64,000 nucleotides of DNA from an uncultured cyanobacterium (GTDB lineage Bacteria; Cyanobacteriota; Cyanobacteriia; PCC-6307; Cyanobiaceae), in assembly GCA_903858015.1 (NCBI GenBank), contig CAIOGZ010000010.1, forward strand, positions 1 to 64,000, written 5' to 3'. The notes below the pieces were generated by a model. That model had not been told where the DNA came from. It saw only the letters and a list, made by a program, of their open reading frames with translations, and ran no database searches. Shown one piece after another: positions 7,096 through 15,101 of this stretch. Each line of letters opens with the position of its first letter. The stretch's first letter is position 1. A program made the position numbers and the translations under genes.

Positions 7096-8658
7096 ATGGG
7101 CTTTTTCATTCGGCTCACCGACGCCATTGCGGAGCGGCAATCGTTGCTTGTAACGGGGCTCGACCCGAATCCCGAGATGCTGCAGAGCTGGGCCCATCGC
7201 CGGGGCCTGGGCGGCCGCTCCTTTCTCTCCCAGGCCCGCCACTGGATCAAGGCGGTGATTGAGGCCACCGCCGAGCATGTCTGCGCCTACAAGCCCAGCC
7301 TGGGCTTTTACCAGGCCCTCGGGCCGGTGGGCCTGGAGTTGCTGCGGGAGGTGCGGGAGCTGGTGCCGCTCGAAATCCCGTTAATCGTGGATGCCAAACA
7401 CGGCGACCTCAACAGCTCCTCGGCCCTTGCCGCCTACCTCTTCCGCGACCTCGGCGCCGATGCCGTCACCCTCTCGCCCCTGGCCGGCCAGGACATCGCC
7501 GCCCCCTTCCTGCTTTATCCGGAAAAGGCCGTGGTGGTCACCTGCCACAGCTCCAACCCCGCGGCGCGCATCCTGCAGCACCACCCGGATGAGGACGATC
7601 CCCTCTACCTCCGCATCGTTAGGGAAAGCCAGTTGTGGGGCACCCCCGAGCAGCTGCTGCTGGAGGTAGGCACCAGCGATCCGGCCGTGCTGGCCCGGGT
7701 GCGGCAGCAGGCTCCCGAACGCTTCTTGATCCTGCGCAGCCTCTGGGGTGAGGAAGACCGGCTCGATGCCCTGCTGGAGGCGGGCCTCAGCCCCTCGGCC
7801 GATGGCCTACTGCTACCCCTGCCCCAGAATCTGCTGGTCGAAGACGACATGGCCGAGCGGGCCGGACGGCTGAAGCGCCGCATCCGGGAGCGCCGCGATG
7901 CCTGGCTGGAGCGGAGCCCCAGCGGAGCCGAATCCTGCAGCCTCTGGCTACCAGAACCGGGCAAGACCGGCGGTGCGGGCCCTGGGGCCGAGGCCGCGGC
8001 CGACCCGTCCAACCCCGGCCGGGCGGCCGAGCCGGCGGGCCAAGGCGGCGAGCCGATGGAGCAGCTGATCCTCGACCTTTATGACATCGGCTGCCTGCTG
8101 TTCGGTGAATACGTGCAGGCCTCCGGGGCGGTGTTCAACTACTACATCGACCTGCGCCAAATCATTTCCGATCCCAACTTGTTCCATCGGGTGCTGCATG
8201 CCTACGGCACCCTTATGCAGCAGCTCCAGTTTGATCGGATCGCCGGTATCCCCTACGGCTCCTTACCCACGGCTACCGGCCTATCGCTGCAGCTGCACAA
8301 ACCGCTGATCTACCCGCGCAAGGAAGTGAAGGCCCACGGCGCCCGCCGGCTGATCGAGGGCGATTTCGAGGAGGGCGATCGCGTCGCGGTGGTCGACGAC
8401 ATCTTGATCACCGGCGGCAGTGTGCTCGAGGGCATCGCCAAATTGGAAAGTTCAGGCCTGGTGGTCCACGACGTGGTGGTGTTCATCGACCATGGCGGCG
8501 ATGCCGACCACAGCGCCAGAAACCGGCTGCTGCAGGCCGGCTACCGCTGCCATGCCGTGCTCGATATCCGCAACATCACGGCCGTGCTGCACCGCGCCGG
8601 CCGGCTCAGCGATAGCCAGGCCGCGGAGTTGGGAACGGGAGTCTTGGCTACTCCCTAA
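7096..8658 (+). CDS. pyrFE: Fused orotidine-5'-phosphate decarboxylase / orotate phosphoribosyltransferase (UMP synthase)
   Basis: One 520-residue protein carries the last two steps of UMP synthesis. Residues 1-300 are an OMP decarboxylase of the group with DAKHGD as the catalytic Lys/Asp motif (near residue 98) and KPSLGFYQ near 71. A Gly/Pro/Ala-rich linker of about 35 residues follows. Residues 321-520 are orotate phosphoribosyltransferase, with the PRPP-binding motif VAVVDDILITGG near 431 and KEVKAHGARRLIEGDF before it. The order (decarboxylase first) is the reverse of the animal and plant enzyme. An ATG inside the linker (8056) could also start a free PyrE, but the continuous frame argues for a true fusion. 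A small hairpin lies just downstream (8685-8701). Confidence 0.92.
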   Translation: MGFFIRLTDAIAERQSLLVTGLDPNPEMLQSWAHRRGLGGRSFLSQARHWIKAVIEATAEHVCAYKPSLGFYQALGPVGLELLREVRELVPLEIPLIVDAKHGDLNSSSALAAYLFRDLGADAVTLSPLAGQDIAAPFLLYPEKAVVVTCHSSNPAARILQHHPDEDDPLYLRIVRESQLWGTPEQLLLEVGTSDPAVLARVRQQAPERFLILRSLWGEEDRLDALLEAGLSPSADGLLLPLPQNLLVEDDMAERAGRLKRRIRERRDAWLERSPSGAESCSLWLPEPGKTGGAGPGAEAAADPSNPGRAAEPAGQGGEPMEQLILDLYDIGCLLFGEYVQASGAVFNYYIDLRQIISDPNLFHRVLHAYGTLMQQLQFDRIAGIPYGSLPTATGLSLQLHKPLIYPRKEVKAHGARRLIEGDFEEGDRVAVVDDILITGGSVLEGIAKLESSGLVVHDVVVFIDHGGDADHSARNRLLQAGYRCHAVLDIRNITAVLHRAGRLSDSQAAELGTGVLATP

Positions 8659-8684
8659 ACCTGGCTGCCGCTCGAATCGAGTTG

Positions 8685-8701
8685 CCCTTAAACGCTAAGG
8701 G
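8685..8701 (+). terminator. Small hairpin after UMP synthase, possible terminator
   Basis: CCCTTA and TAAGGG pair across a 5-base loop 27 bp after the UMP synthase stop. There is no T tract, so termination is uncertain. Confidence 0.25.
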
Positions 8702-8775
8702 TGCAGCGCTGCGGTACATCAACGGCCGGCAGCATGGCCAAGATGGCAGCAGTGAGCGGCGCCCGCGCCAGCCCG

Positions 8776-9438
8776 ATGTCGTCGTCGATCCCGCCCCTCT
8801 GGAGCGATCGCCAACAGGCGGGCCTGGCCTTGGCCCGCCGCTGCTCAGACCTGCGCGGCCAGCCCCACACCTTGCTGATCGGCCTGCCGCGCGGTGGGGT
8901 GGCGGTGGCGGCCGCCATGGCAAAGCCGCTGCAGCTGCCGCTGGCCAGCTGGGCGGTGCGCAAGCTGGCTGATCCGGCCTGGCCGGAGGTGGCGATCGGA
9001 GCGGTTGCCCCCGGCGGCGTGGTGCTGTGGGGAGCCCAGCAGCATGCCGGTGGCCTCGACCAACCGGGTCGCGCCGAGCTGGTGCGCCAGCAGCAACGGG
9101 AGCTGGAGCGGCGCCAGGCCTGTTATGGCGATCCGGATCCCCAGGCCTTGGCGGGCCTGCATCTGGTGGTGGTGGACGATGGCATCGCCACCGGCCTGAC
9201 GGCCCAGGCCGCCCTGCTATCGCTGCGCCAACTGCAGCCCGCCTCCCTCACCCTGGCGGTGCCGGTGGTCGATCACGACCTGGTCGCCCCGCTTCAGGCG
9301 CTGGTGGAGCGGCTGGAGGCGTTGGCGGTGGTGCCGCGGCTGGAGGCGGTGGGGCTCTGGTACCGGCGCTTCGAGCAACTCGATGACGCAGCTGTGCTGC
9401 AGCTGTTGGCCGAGGCCCCACCGTTCTCTCCATCTTGA
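8776..9438 (+). CDS. Stand-alone phosphoribosyltransferase-domain protein
   Basis: About 220 residues with a type I phosphoribosyltransferase fold. The PRPP loop is LVVVDDGIATGLTAQAALLS, and an N-terminal GLPRGGVAVAAAMAKPL segment matches the family (usually annotated phosphoribosyltransferase, Pfam Pribosyltran). These ComF-like or erythromycin-esterase-linked proteins have no firmly known substrate, and I do not assign one. I chose the ATG at 8776 because it precedes the conserved part (SDRQQAGLALARR); in-frame starts at 8701 and 8737 would add unconserved residues. It sits between UMP synthase and a P-type ATPase; the gap to the ATPase start is 25 bp, so the two may be co-transcribed. Confidence 0.7.
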   Translation: MSSSIPPLWSDRQQAGLALARRCSDLRGQPHTLLIGLPRGGVAVAAAMAKPLQLPLASWAVRKLADPAWPEVAIGAVAPGGVVLWGAQQHAGGLDQPGRAELVRQQQRELERRQACYGDPDPQALAGLHLVVVDDGIATGLTAQAALLSLRQLQPASLTLAVPVVDHDLVAPLQALVERLEALAVVPRLEAVGLWYRRFEQLDDAAVLQLLAEAPPFSPS

Positions 9439-9463
9439 ACGGGGTGATCGCCGGCCAACAACG

Positions 9464-12400
9464 GTGCAGCTTTCCCCCGCCCAGCCGATCTGGTCGCTGC
9501 CGCCGGCGGCGGTGATGGCGGCCTTGGCCAGCCGACCCGAAGGCCTCAGCCAGGGCGAAGCGCTCGAACGGCTGCAGCACTACGGAGCCAACCGGCTGCC
9601 GCCCCTGCACCGCCGCCCCCTGGCCCTGCGGCTGCTCGATCAGATGGGGCACTTCATGGCCCTGCTGCTCTGGATCGCCGGCGGCCTGGCCTTCGCCGCC
9701 GGCACCCCCCAGCTGGGCTGGGCGATCTGGGCCGTGGTGCTGATCAACGGGCTGTTCTCCTTCTGGCAGGAGTTCCAGGCCGAACGGGCCCTGGAGGCCC
9801 TCAGCCGCTCCCTGCCGCAGCAGGTGCAGGTGTGGCGGGATGGGGTACTGCAACAGCTGCCGGCGGAGCAGCTGGTGCTGGGGGATCGGCTGCGGCTGGA
9901 GGAGGGCGACCGGATTGCGGCCGATGCCCGCCTCAGCGAGGGCTGGAGCCTGCGGGTGGATCTGGCGGCGCTGACGGGGGAATCGCAGCCGGTGGCCCGC
10001 CAGGCCGCAGCCCAGGAGATCAGCCCAGCCAACAGCAGCTTGGCGGATAGCGAACGCACCAACCTGGTGCTGGCTGGCACCACGGTGGTGGCCGGCCGGG
10101 GAGAGGCCTTCGTGTATGCCACCGGGGCGGAAACCGCCTTCGGCCAGGTGGCCCACCTCACCGCCGGCACCCAGCGCGGTGCCAGCACCCTGGAGCAGCA
10201 GGTGGGGCGGATCGTGCACACGATCAGCACGGTGGCGGTGCTGATGGGACTGGTGGCCTTTGGCCTCAGCCTGCTGTTCGTGGGGATGGGCCCGCTGGAA
10301 AGCCTGGTTTTCGCGGTGGGCATCCTGGTGGCCAATGTGCCCGAAGGGTTGCTGCCCACCGTGTCCCTGGCCCTGGCCCTGGGCGTGCAGCGGATGGCCC
10401 GCAGCCGGGCCCTGGTGCGGCGCCTCTCGGCGGTGGAAACCCTGGGCTCGGTGAGCGTGATCTGCTGCGACAAAACCGGCACCCTCACCGCCGGCCAGAT
10501 GGCGGTGGAAGAGATCTGGCTGCCATCGGAGCCCGCCCCGCTTCGGCCCCGAGCGGGGGCCCCAGCTCAGACCCCAACACCCCAGCCACCGGGGGCGCAA
10601 CGTCTGCTGTTCCAGGCCGCCGCCCTCTGCTCGAACGCCCGGCTGGTGGAGGGCCAGGGCGCGGTGGGGGATCCCACCGAAACGGCCCTGCTGCGGGCCG
10701 CCCTGGCCGCCGGCCTGGATCCCGCCCAGGAGCACCGCAACCACCCCCGCCTGCAGGAAATCCCCTTTGATTCGAACCGGCGCCGGATGAGCGTGGTGCT
10801 GCCCTGGTCGCAGGCCCGGCGCTGGGCCGCTGCAGCCAACTTGCCCGCAGCGAGCTCGGGCGAAGCCAACTTGCCCGCAGCCAGCTTGGGCGAAGCCCGC
10901 GGCACTCAAGACGCCACGTTGGTGGTCACCAAGGGGGCGCCGCTGGAGGTGCTGGCCCAATGCAGCCACCGCCTGACGGCCCAGGGGGCCGCACCCCTCG
11001 ATGCTGCCGGCCGGGCCGCGATCGTGGCCGCCAATGATGCCCTGGCCCTGCGGGGCCAGCGGGTGCTGGCCGTGGCCCTGCGCCGGGCCGGGCCGGGCCA
11101 GTCGGGGCAGGAGCTGGAAGCGGACCAGACCCTGATCGGCCTGATTGGCCTCTACGATCCGCCCCGCCCGGAGGTGCCCGACGCCCTGCGGCGCTGCCGC
11201 GAAGCGGGCATCCGCGTCACGATGGTAACCGGCGATTACGGGCTCACCGCCGAGGCGATCGCCCGCCGCATCGGCCTGCTGGAGCCAGCCGCCGGGCCCG
11301 AGCCCTGCCCGGCTTCCGGGGAGCCGGAGCCCCTTGGGGATTCCTCGGAGCCGCAGCCCCCGGGGGATGGCGGGGATCCAGAGCCGCTTAGGGCTTCTAG
11401 GCCCCGGCTGGCCGATCCGGTGCGGGTGATCGAGGGAGCCACCCTGGAGCGGATCAGCGATCTGCAGCTGCGCCAACTGATCAAGTACCGGCACCGGCTG
11501 GTGTTTGCCCGGATGGCGCCAGAACAGAAACTGCGGCTGGTGCAGGCCTACCGCGCCTTGGGCGATGTGGTGGCGGTCACCGGCGACGGCGTCAACGATG
11601 CGCCGGCCCTGCGGGCCGCCGACGTGGGCCTGGCGATGGGCCTGGGCGGCACCGACGTGGCCCGCGAGGCCGCCGACATCGTGCTGCTCGACGACAATTT
11701 CGCCACGATCGTGGCGGCGATTCGGATGGGCCGCGCCGTGGTGGCCAACATCGGCCGCTTCATCACCTATGTACTCGCCTCGAACGTGCCCGAGGTGGCG
11801 CCCTTCCTGGCGATGTTGCTGCTGCGGATCCCGGCCGCCCTGACGGTGCTGCAGATTCTGGCGGTGGATCTGGGCACCGACCTGCTGCCCGCCCTCGGCC
11901 TCGGCGCCGAACCGCCGGAGCCGGGGGTGCTGCGGCTACCGCCCCGGCCCCGCCAGCAGGCGCTGCTGAACCGCCCGGTGATGGTGCGGGCCTACCTGGT
12001 GCTGGGGCTGGTGGAAGCGATCGTGGCGATGGCGGGCTACCTGCTGGTGTGGCGCCACCACGGTGTGGGCTGGGACGCCTTGCGCAGCCTCGCCCCCCAG
12101 CTGCTGCACCACCGCGCCCCGGCGGCGCTGGAAGCGGTGGCCAACCAGGCCTCGAGCGTGGTGTTTTGCTTGATCGTGGCCGGCCAGATGGGGGCGCTGC
12201 TGGCCTGCCGCAGCGAGCATCGCCCCTTCTGGCAAACCCTGGCCGTGCCCAACCCCTGGTTCTGGCTGGGCCTGGCCAGTGAACCCGTGCTCGCCTCGCT
12301 GCTGGTGGTGCTGAGCGGGCTGGCGGCGGTGTTCGGCACCGCCCCCTTCCCCCTGGCCTGGCTGGGCTGGATCGCCCTGGCGCCCGTCGCGGTGCTGCTG

Positions 12401-12478
12401 GCCGACACGTTGCACAAGCTGCTGCTAGCCCGTGACGCCCAAACACCCGCGGCAAAGCGACGGACCCAACAGGCCTGA
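9464..12478 (+). CDS. P-type cation ATPase with Na,K-ATPase-like (P2C) cation-site motifs
   Basis: A membrane ATPase of 1,004 residues from a GTG start. Actuator motif LTGES is near residue 170; the phosphorylated aspartate is D336 in DKTGTLT, preceded by ICC instead of the usual ICS; KGAP lies near 490 and TGDGVNDAP near 706. Ten hydrophobic segments are expected. The cation site reads VANVPEGLLPTV (E294), SNVPEVAPF (S773, N774, E777) and DLGTDLLPA (D802, D806). These match the Na,K/H,K-ATPase pattern (VPEGLL, SNIPE, DLGTD) and not the Ca-ATPase pattern (IPEGLP, NLVTD). Two low-complexity insertions occur in the nucleotide-binding part, one containing a 30-bp duplication near 10840. The ion cannot be assigned from sequence alone. 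Confidence 0.85.
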   Translation: MQLSPAQPIWSLPPAAVMAALASRPEGLSQGEALERLQHYGANRLPPLHRRPLALRLLDQMGHFMALLLWIAGGLAFAAGTPQLGWAIWAVVLINGLFSFWQEFQAERALEALSRSLPQQVQVWRDGVLQQLPAEQLVLGDRLRLEEGDRIAADARLSEGWSLRVDLAALTGESQPVARQAAAQEISPANSSLADSERTNLVLAGTTVVAGRGEAFVYATGAETAFGQVAHLTAGTQRGASTLEQQVGRIVHTISTVAVLMGLVAFGLSLLFVGMGPLESLVFAVGILVANVPEGLLPTVSLALALGVQRMARSRALVRRLSAVETLGSVSVICCDKTGTLTAGQMAVEEIWLPSEPAPLRPRAGAPAQTPTPQPPGAQRLLFQAAALCSNARLVEGQGAVGDPTETALLRAALAAGLDPAQEHRNHPRLQEIPFDSNRRRMSVVLPWSQARRWAAAANLPAASSGEANLPAASLGEARGTQDATLVVTKGAPLEVLAQCSHRLTAQGAAPLDAAGRAAIVAANDALALRGQRVLAVALRRAGPGQSGQELEADQTLIGLIGLYDPPRPEVPDALRRCREAGIRVTMVTGDYGLTAEAIARRIGLLEPAAGPEPCPASGEPEPLGDSSEPQPPGDGGDPEPLRASRPRLADPVRVIEGATLERISDLQLRQLIKYRHRLVFARMAPEQKLRLVQAYRALGDVVAVTGDGVNDAPALRAADVGLAMGLGGTDVAREAADIVLLDDNFATIVAAIRMGRAVVANIGRFITYVLASNVPEVAPFLAMLLLRIPAALTVLQILAVDLGTDLLPALGLGAEPPEPGVLRLPPRPRQQALLNRPVMVRAYLVLGLVEAIVAMAGYLLVWRHHGVGWDALRSLAPQLLHHRAPAALEAVANQASSVVFCLIVAGQMGALLACRSEHRPFWQTLAVPNPWFWLGLASEPVLASLLVVLSGLAAVFGTAPFPLAWLGWIALAPVAVLLADTLHKLLLARDAQTPAAKRRTQQA

Positions 12479-12637
12479 GCAGGGCCGCAAACCCCAGCTG
12501 GTAGCGGCTGGCAGCTGGGCACGGCCAGCGCCTGCGCCTGGCTTCGGTGGCGTTGTCGCCCCTGGGATTGAATCACGTGCGCCAGGCTGAAAACAGTGGA
12601 GGGTTCCGGCCCTGTTCCAGATCCAGGTACTCCCTGC

Positions 12638-13954
12638 ATGCTCCCCCTTCCTTCCCCCCCAATGGGAGCCTCCCCTGACATCCCCTACCACCAGTTCCGC
12701 ACGCTCGTGGCGGCGCCCCGCTCCGCCCGGGCCATCGCGATCGGATCGCGGCCCAGCCCCCTCGCGGCAACGGCGCTGGAGCGCCGTGGGCTGACGGGGC
12801 TGGCGCCCAGTACTCCCAGGGATCGCTACCTGTTCGAGGCCGGCGGCGCCGACGATGACCGGGGTGCGTTGCTCTGCCTGCGGTGCCGCGTCAGCCACGC
12901 GGCAGAGCAGCGGATTGAGGCGCTGTATCGCCAGTTCGGCTCCAGCCACCAGCTCGATCTGATCGACATGGCGGCCACCGTGCTCGACGACCAGGGGGCG
13001 CCGCTGCCCTGGCCCCAAGCCGACCAGCCCCCCGCAGGTCACCGGCCCTTCGCGCTCGAGGTGATCGAGAGCTTCCGCCCCGAGTTGGCGGGCCTCGGCC
13101 AGTGGACACGGGTGCGGGTACAGAGCCACGGCGCCCTGGCGCAGTTGCTGCGCGAGCATGGACTGCTGTTGATCCGCGACTGGGCCCTGCTCGCCCACTC
13201 CAGTCCCACCCGCATGGAGCGGGCCTGGCGGAGCCATGGCCAGGCGGCCCTGGATCTCACAAGCGTGCGGCGGTTGCATCAGAGCTTCCGCCGGCACTAC
13301 AGCCAGGCGATGGCCGATCTCGTCAGCCGGCGCCGGCGCTGGGAGCCCAACATCGCCTTCCTCGAACGCCTCGATCCAGCCGTCGCTGCGGATGTCACCC
13401 GGCGGCGGCTGCAGGCCCTGGCCTCAGCCCTGCGCCGTGAACGGCTTGATCCCCTGACCGCTCCGAAGCAGGAGTACCTCGAAGCGGAGTTGGCCCCTGG
13501 CGACGGGGCCGGCGCCGACGGCCACGCCCCCCCGCCCGAGCGCATCGGCCTGCTGGAACGAACCCTGCGGCGCGCCCTGGCCCAGCAGCTGCCCGCCATG
13601 CTGGCGGCCACCGGAGCCGAGGCAGCGCTAAGGGCCTGTCTGTGGCGCCACTACGCCCTCGGTCTGCGCCAGCGGGAGATCAGCGAAGCCTGCGGCTGCT
13701 GTCAGGCGAAGGTGAGCCGGCGCCTGCAACCCTCCGCCCATGCCGGGGTGATCGCCACCACCGCCCTCACCCAGCTGGCGGGCCAGGAGGGCTTCGAGGC
13801 GGTCGGTGGCTGCCTGAAGGCCACCGAAACCCAGGTCGCCGCCCTGCGCGACTACCTCCTGGGCTGCCCGGTCGCCACCGACCGCCCGCGCCTGGCCCTC
13901 TGGCTGGCGCCCTTGCTGGCTGCCATTCCCCCAGTCCCCCCCCTGTCTCCATGA
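12638..13954 (+). CDS. Sigma-70-like regulatory protein
   Basis: About 438 residues. The C-terminus holds a helix-turn-helix like sigma region 4: CLWRHYALGLRQREISEACG, then KVSRRL. The central part carries RDWALLAHSSPTRMERAW, which recalls the DWALLRKVSKKRL segment of a cyanobacterial sigma-70 family found beside DUF1822 genes (recollection). The ATG at 12638 is a compromise; GTG 12596 and ATG 12662 are also in frame and no ribosome-binding site decides. It overlaps the DUF1822 gene by 4 bp (ATGA), so the two are translationally coupled. I infer that it regulates its own operon; whether it binds RNA polymerase is untested. Confidence 0.65.
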   Translation: MLPLPSPPMGASPDIPYHQFRTLVAAPRSARAIAIGSRPSPLAATALERRGLTGLAPSTPRDRYLFEAGGADDDRGALLCLRCRVSHAAEQRIEALYRQFGSSHQLDLIDMAATVLDDQGAPLPWPQADQPPAGHRPFALEVIESFRPELAGLGQWTRVRVQSHGALAQLLREHGLLLIRDWALLAHSSPTRMERAWRSHGQAALDLTSVRRLHQSFRRHYSQAMADLVSRRRRWEPNIAFLERLDPAVAADVTRRRLQALASALRRERLDPLTAPKQEYLEAELAPGDGAGADGHAPPPERIGLLERTLRRALAQQLPAMLAATGAEAALRACLWRHYALGLRQREISEACGCCQAKVSRRLQPSAHAGVIATTALTQLAGQEGFEAVGGCLKATETQVAALRDYLLGCPVATDRPRLALWLAPLLAAIPPVPPLSP

Positions 13955-15090
13955 CCCCGCCAGCCCCCACCCCTGATCCCCTCGGGGATGATCCCAACGA
14001 TCCCATGGCCCTGCCCCTGCCCCCGGACAGCCTGCTACTGGAGGATGCCGGCCCGATCGGTTGCGCCGCTGACCGTCCTCGGCTGGTCATGCAGGTGCTG
14101 CGGCAGCAGATGGCGGAACTCGGCCTGAACCTGAGTCTGCAGGAAGCCGCAGCGTCCCCCGCAAATCGGGGCTGGAGCGGGGGCGACGGGCTGGTGTTCC
14201 TGCTGCAGGGCTTCCGCGTGCAGCTGGTCTGCGCACCCTTCTGGGCGGACGAGCTGCTGCTGCCGGCGGCGCCATGGCGGCAACCGGGCCAGTCCCCCCA
14301 GCTGCTGCTGGGAGCCTGGGTCGAAGAGGAAAGCGGCGTCGTGCGCCTGCCGGGAGTGCTCACCGCCGCCGAACTGCTGGACCGTTGTGCCGGCTTCCCC
14401 CACGGGCAGGCCCCGCGCACGCTGCCGCTCACCGCTTTCCTGGGAGGACTGGAGCGTCTGTTCCAGCTCGTGCGGCTGCTGAGCCCCGAAGCGCTGACGC
14501 CGCTGCTGACACCAGCTCTGCCATCGCTGCAGACGCCGCTGCCAACGCTGCGGACAGCCGCCGCCGCCCTGGTGGTGATGCGTGATTGGCTCGAGGGCCA
14601 GCTCGGGGAAGCGCTGGCGGCCCTCGGCGCCGAGCTGCTGCCGGCCACGGCCGGGGCGTTCCGCTCAGCCGCGGTCCAGCCGCGGTCCGCGGCCCTCGCC
14701 ACCGTCTCCATCCCGCTGGGTCTAGTGCTGGGCCGAATCCAGTGCGGACCGGGCCGCAGTGGGGCCAGCGAGCGCTTCCAGCTGATCCTCCAGCTCTGCG
14801 GGGAGGGGGACGGAACGGAATGGCTCCAGGTGTGGCTGGAGCCTGATCTGCCTGGCGACCTGCTGCCCCAAAGGCTGGCCCTGAGCGTCGGCGACCAGGT
14901 GATCGACACCGGCCTCGACGGCAGCTCCGAACCCCTCAGCCTGACGGTGCCGGCGGGAAACGATGGAATCGGCATCAGCCTTCGCCACGGCGGCGGTTCG
15001 CAGATCGAGTTGCCGTTTCTTTATTTTTTCCGTGCCGATCTCGCCCAGGGAGAAGCCGATCACGCCCAGGGAGAATCGGGGCACGTCTGA
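13951..15090 (+). CDS. DUF1822 family protein
   Basis: A 379-residue soluble-looking protein of a cyanobacteria-restricted family of unknown function. An acidic Pro-rich N-terminus (about 25 residues) is followed by an LPLPPDSLLLEDAG segment. The middle has the family-like LGAWVEEESGVVRLPGVL and a helical Leu-rich region with VVMRDWLEGQ. The C-terminal 130 residues are beta-rich (SIPLGLVLGRIQCG, then repeated strands ending LRHGGGSQIELPFLYFF). The start ATG overlaps the stop of the sigma-like gene and the CHAT gene begins 11 bp after its stop, so the three form one operon. Its partner could be the CHAT protein; that is inference. Confidence 0.75.
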   Translation: MTPPAPTPDPLGDDPNDPMALPLPPDSLLLEDAGPIGCAADRPRLVMQVLRQQMAELGLNLSLQEAAASPANRGWSGGDGLVFLLQGFRVQLVCAPFWADELLLPAAPWRQPGQSPQLLLGAWVEEESGVVRLPGVLTAAELLDRCAGFPHGQAPRTLPLTAFLGGLERLFQLVRLLSPEALTPLLTPALPSLQTPLPTLRTAAAALVVMRDWLEGQLGEALAALGAELLPATAGAFRSAAVQPRSAALATVSIPLGLVLGRIQCGPGRSGASERFQLILQLCGEGDGTEWLQVWLEPDLPGDLLPQRLALSVGDQVIDTGLDGSSEPLSLTVPAGNDGIGISLRHGGGSQIELPFLYFFRADLAQGEADHAQGESGHV

Positions 15091-15101
15091 TCAACGCTGT
15101 C

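Noticed and set aside
9248-11494. A 748-codon open frame on the minus strand, antisense to the P-type ATPase
   Set aside because: It mirrors a strongly conserved gene and has His/Gln/Gly-rich composition typical of antisense frames in GC-rich DNA.
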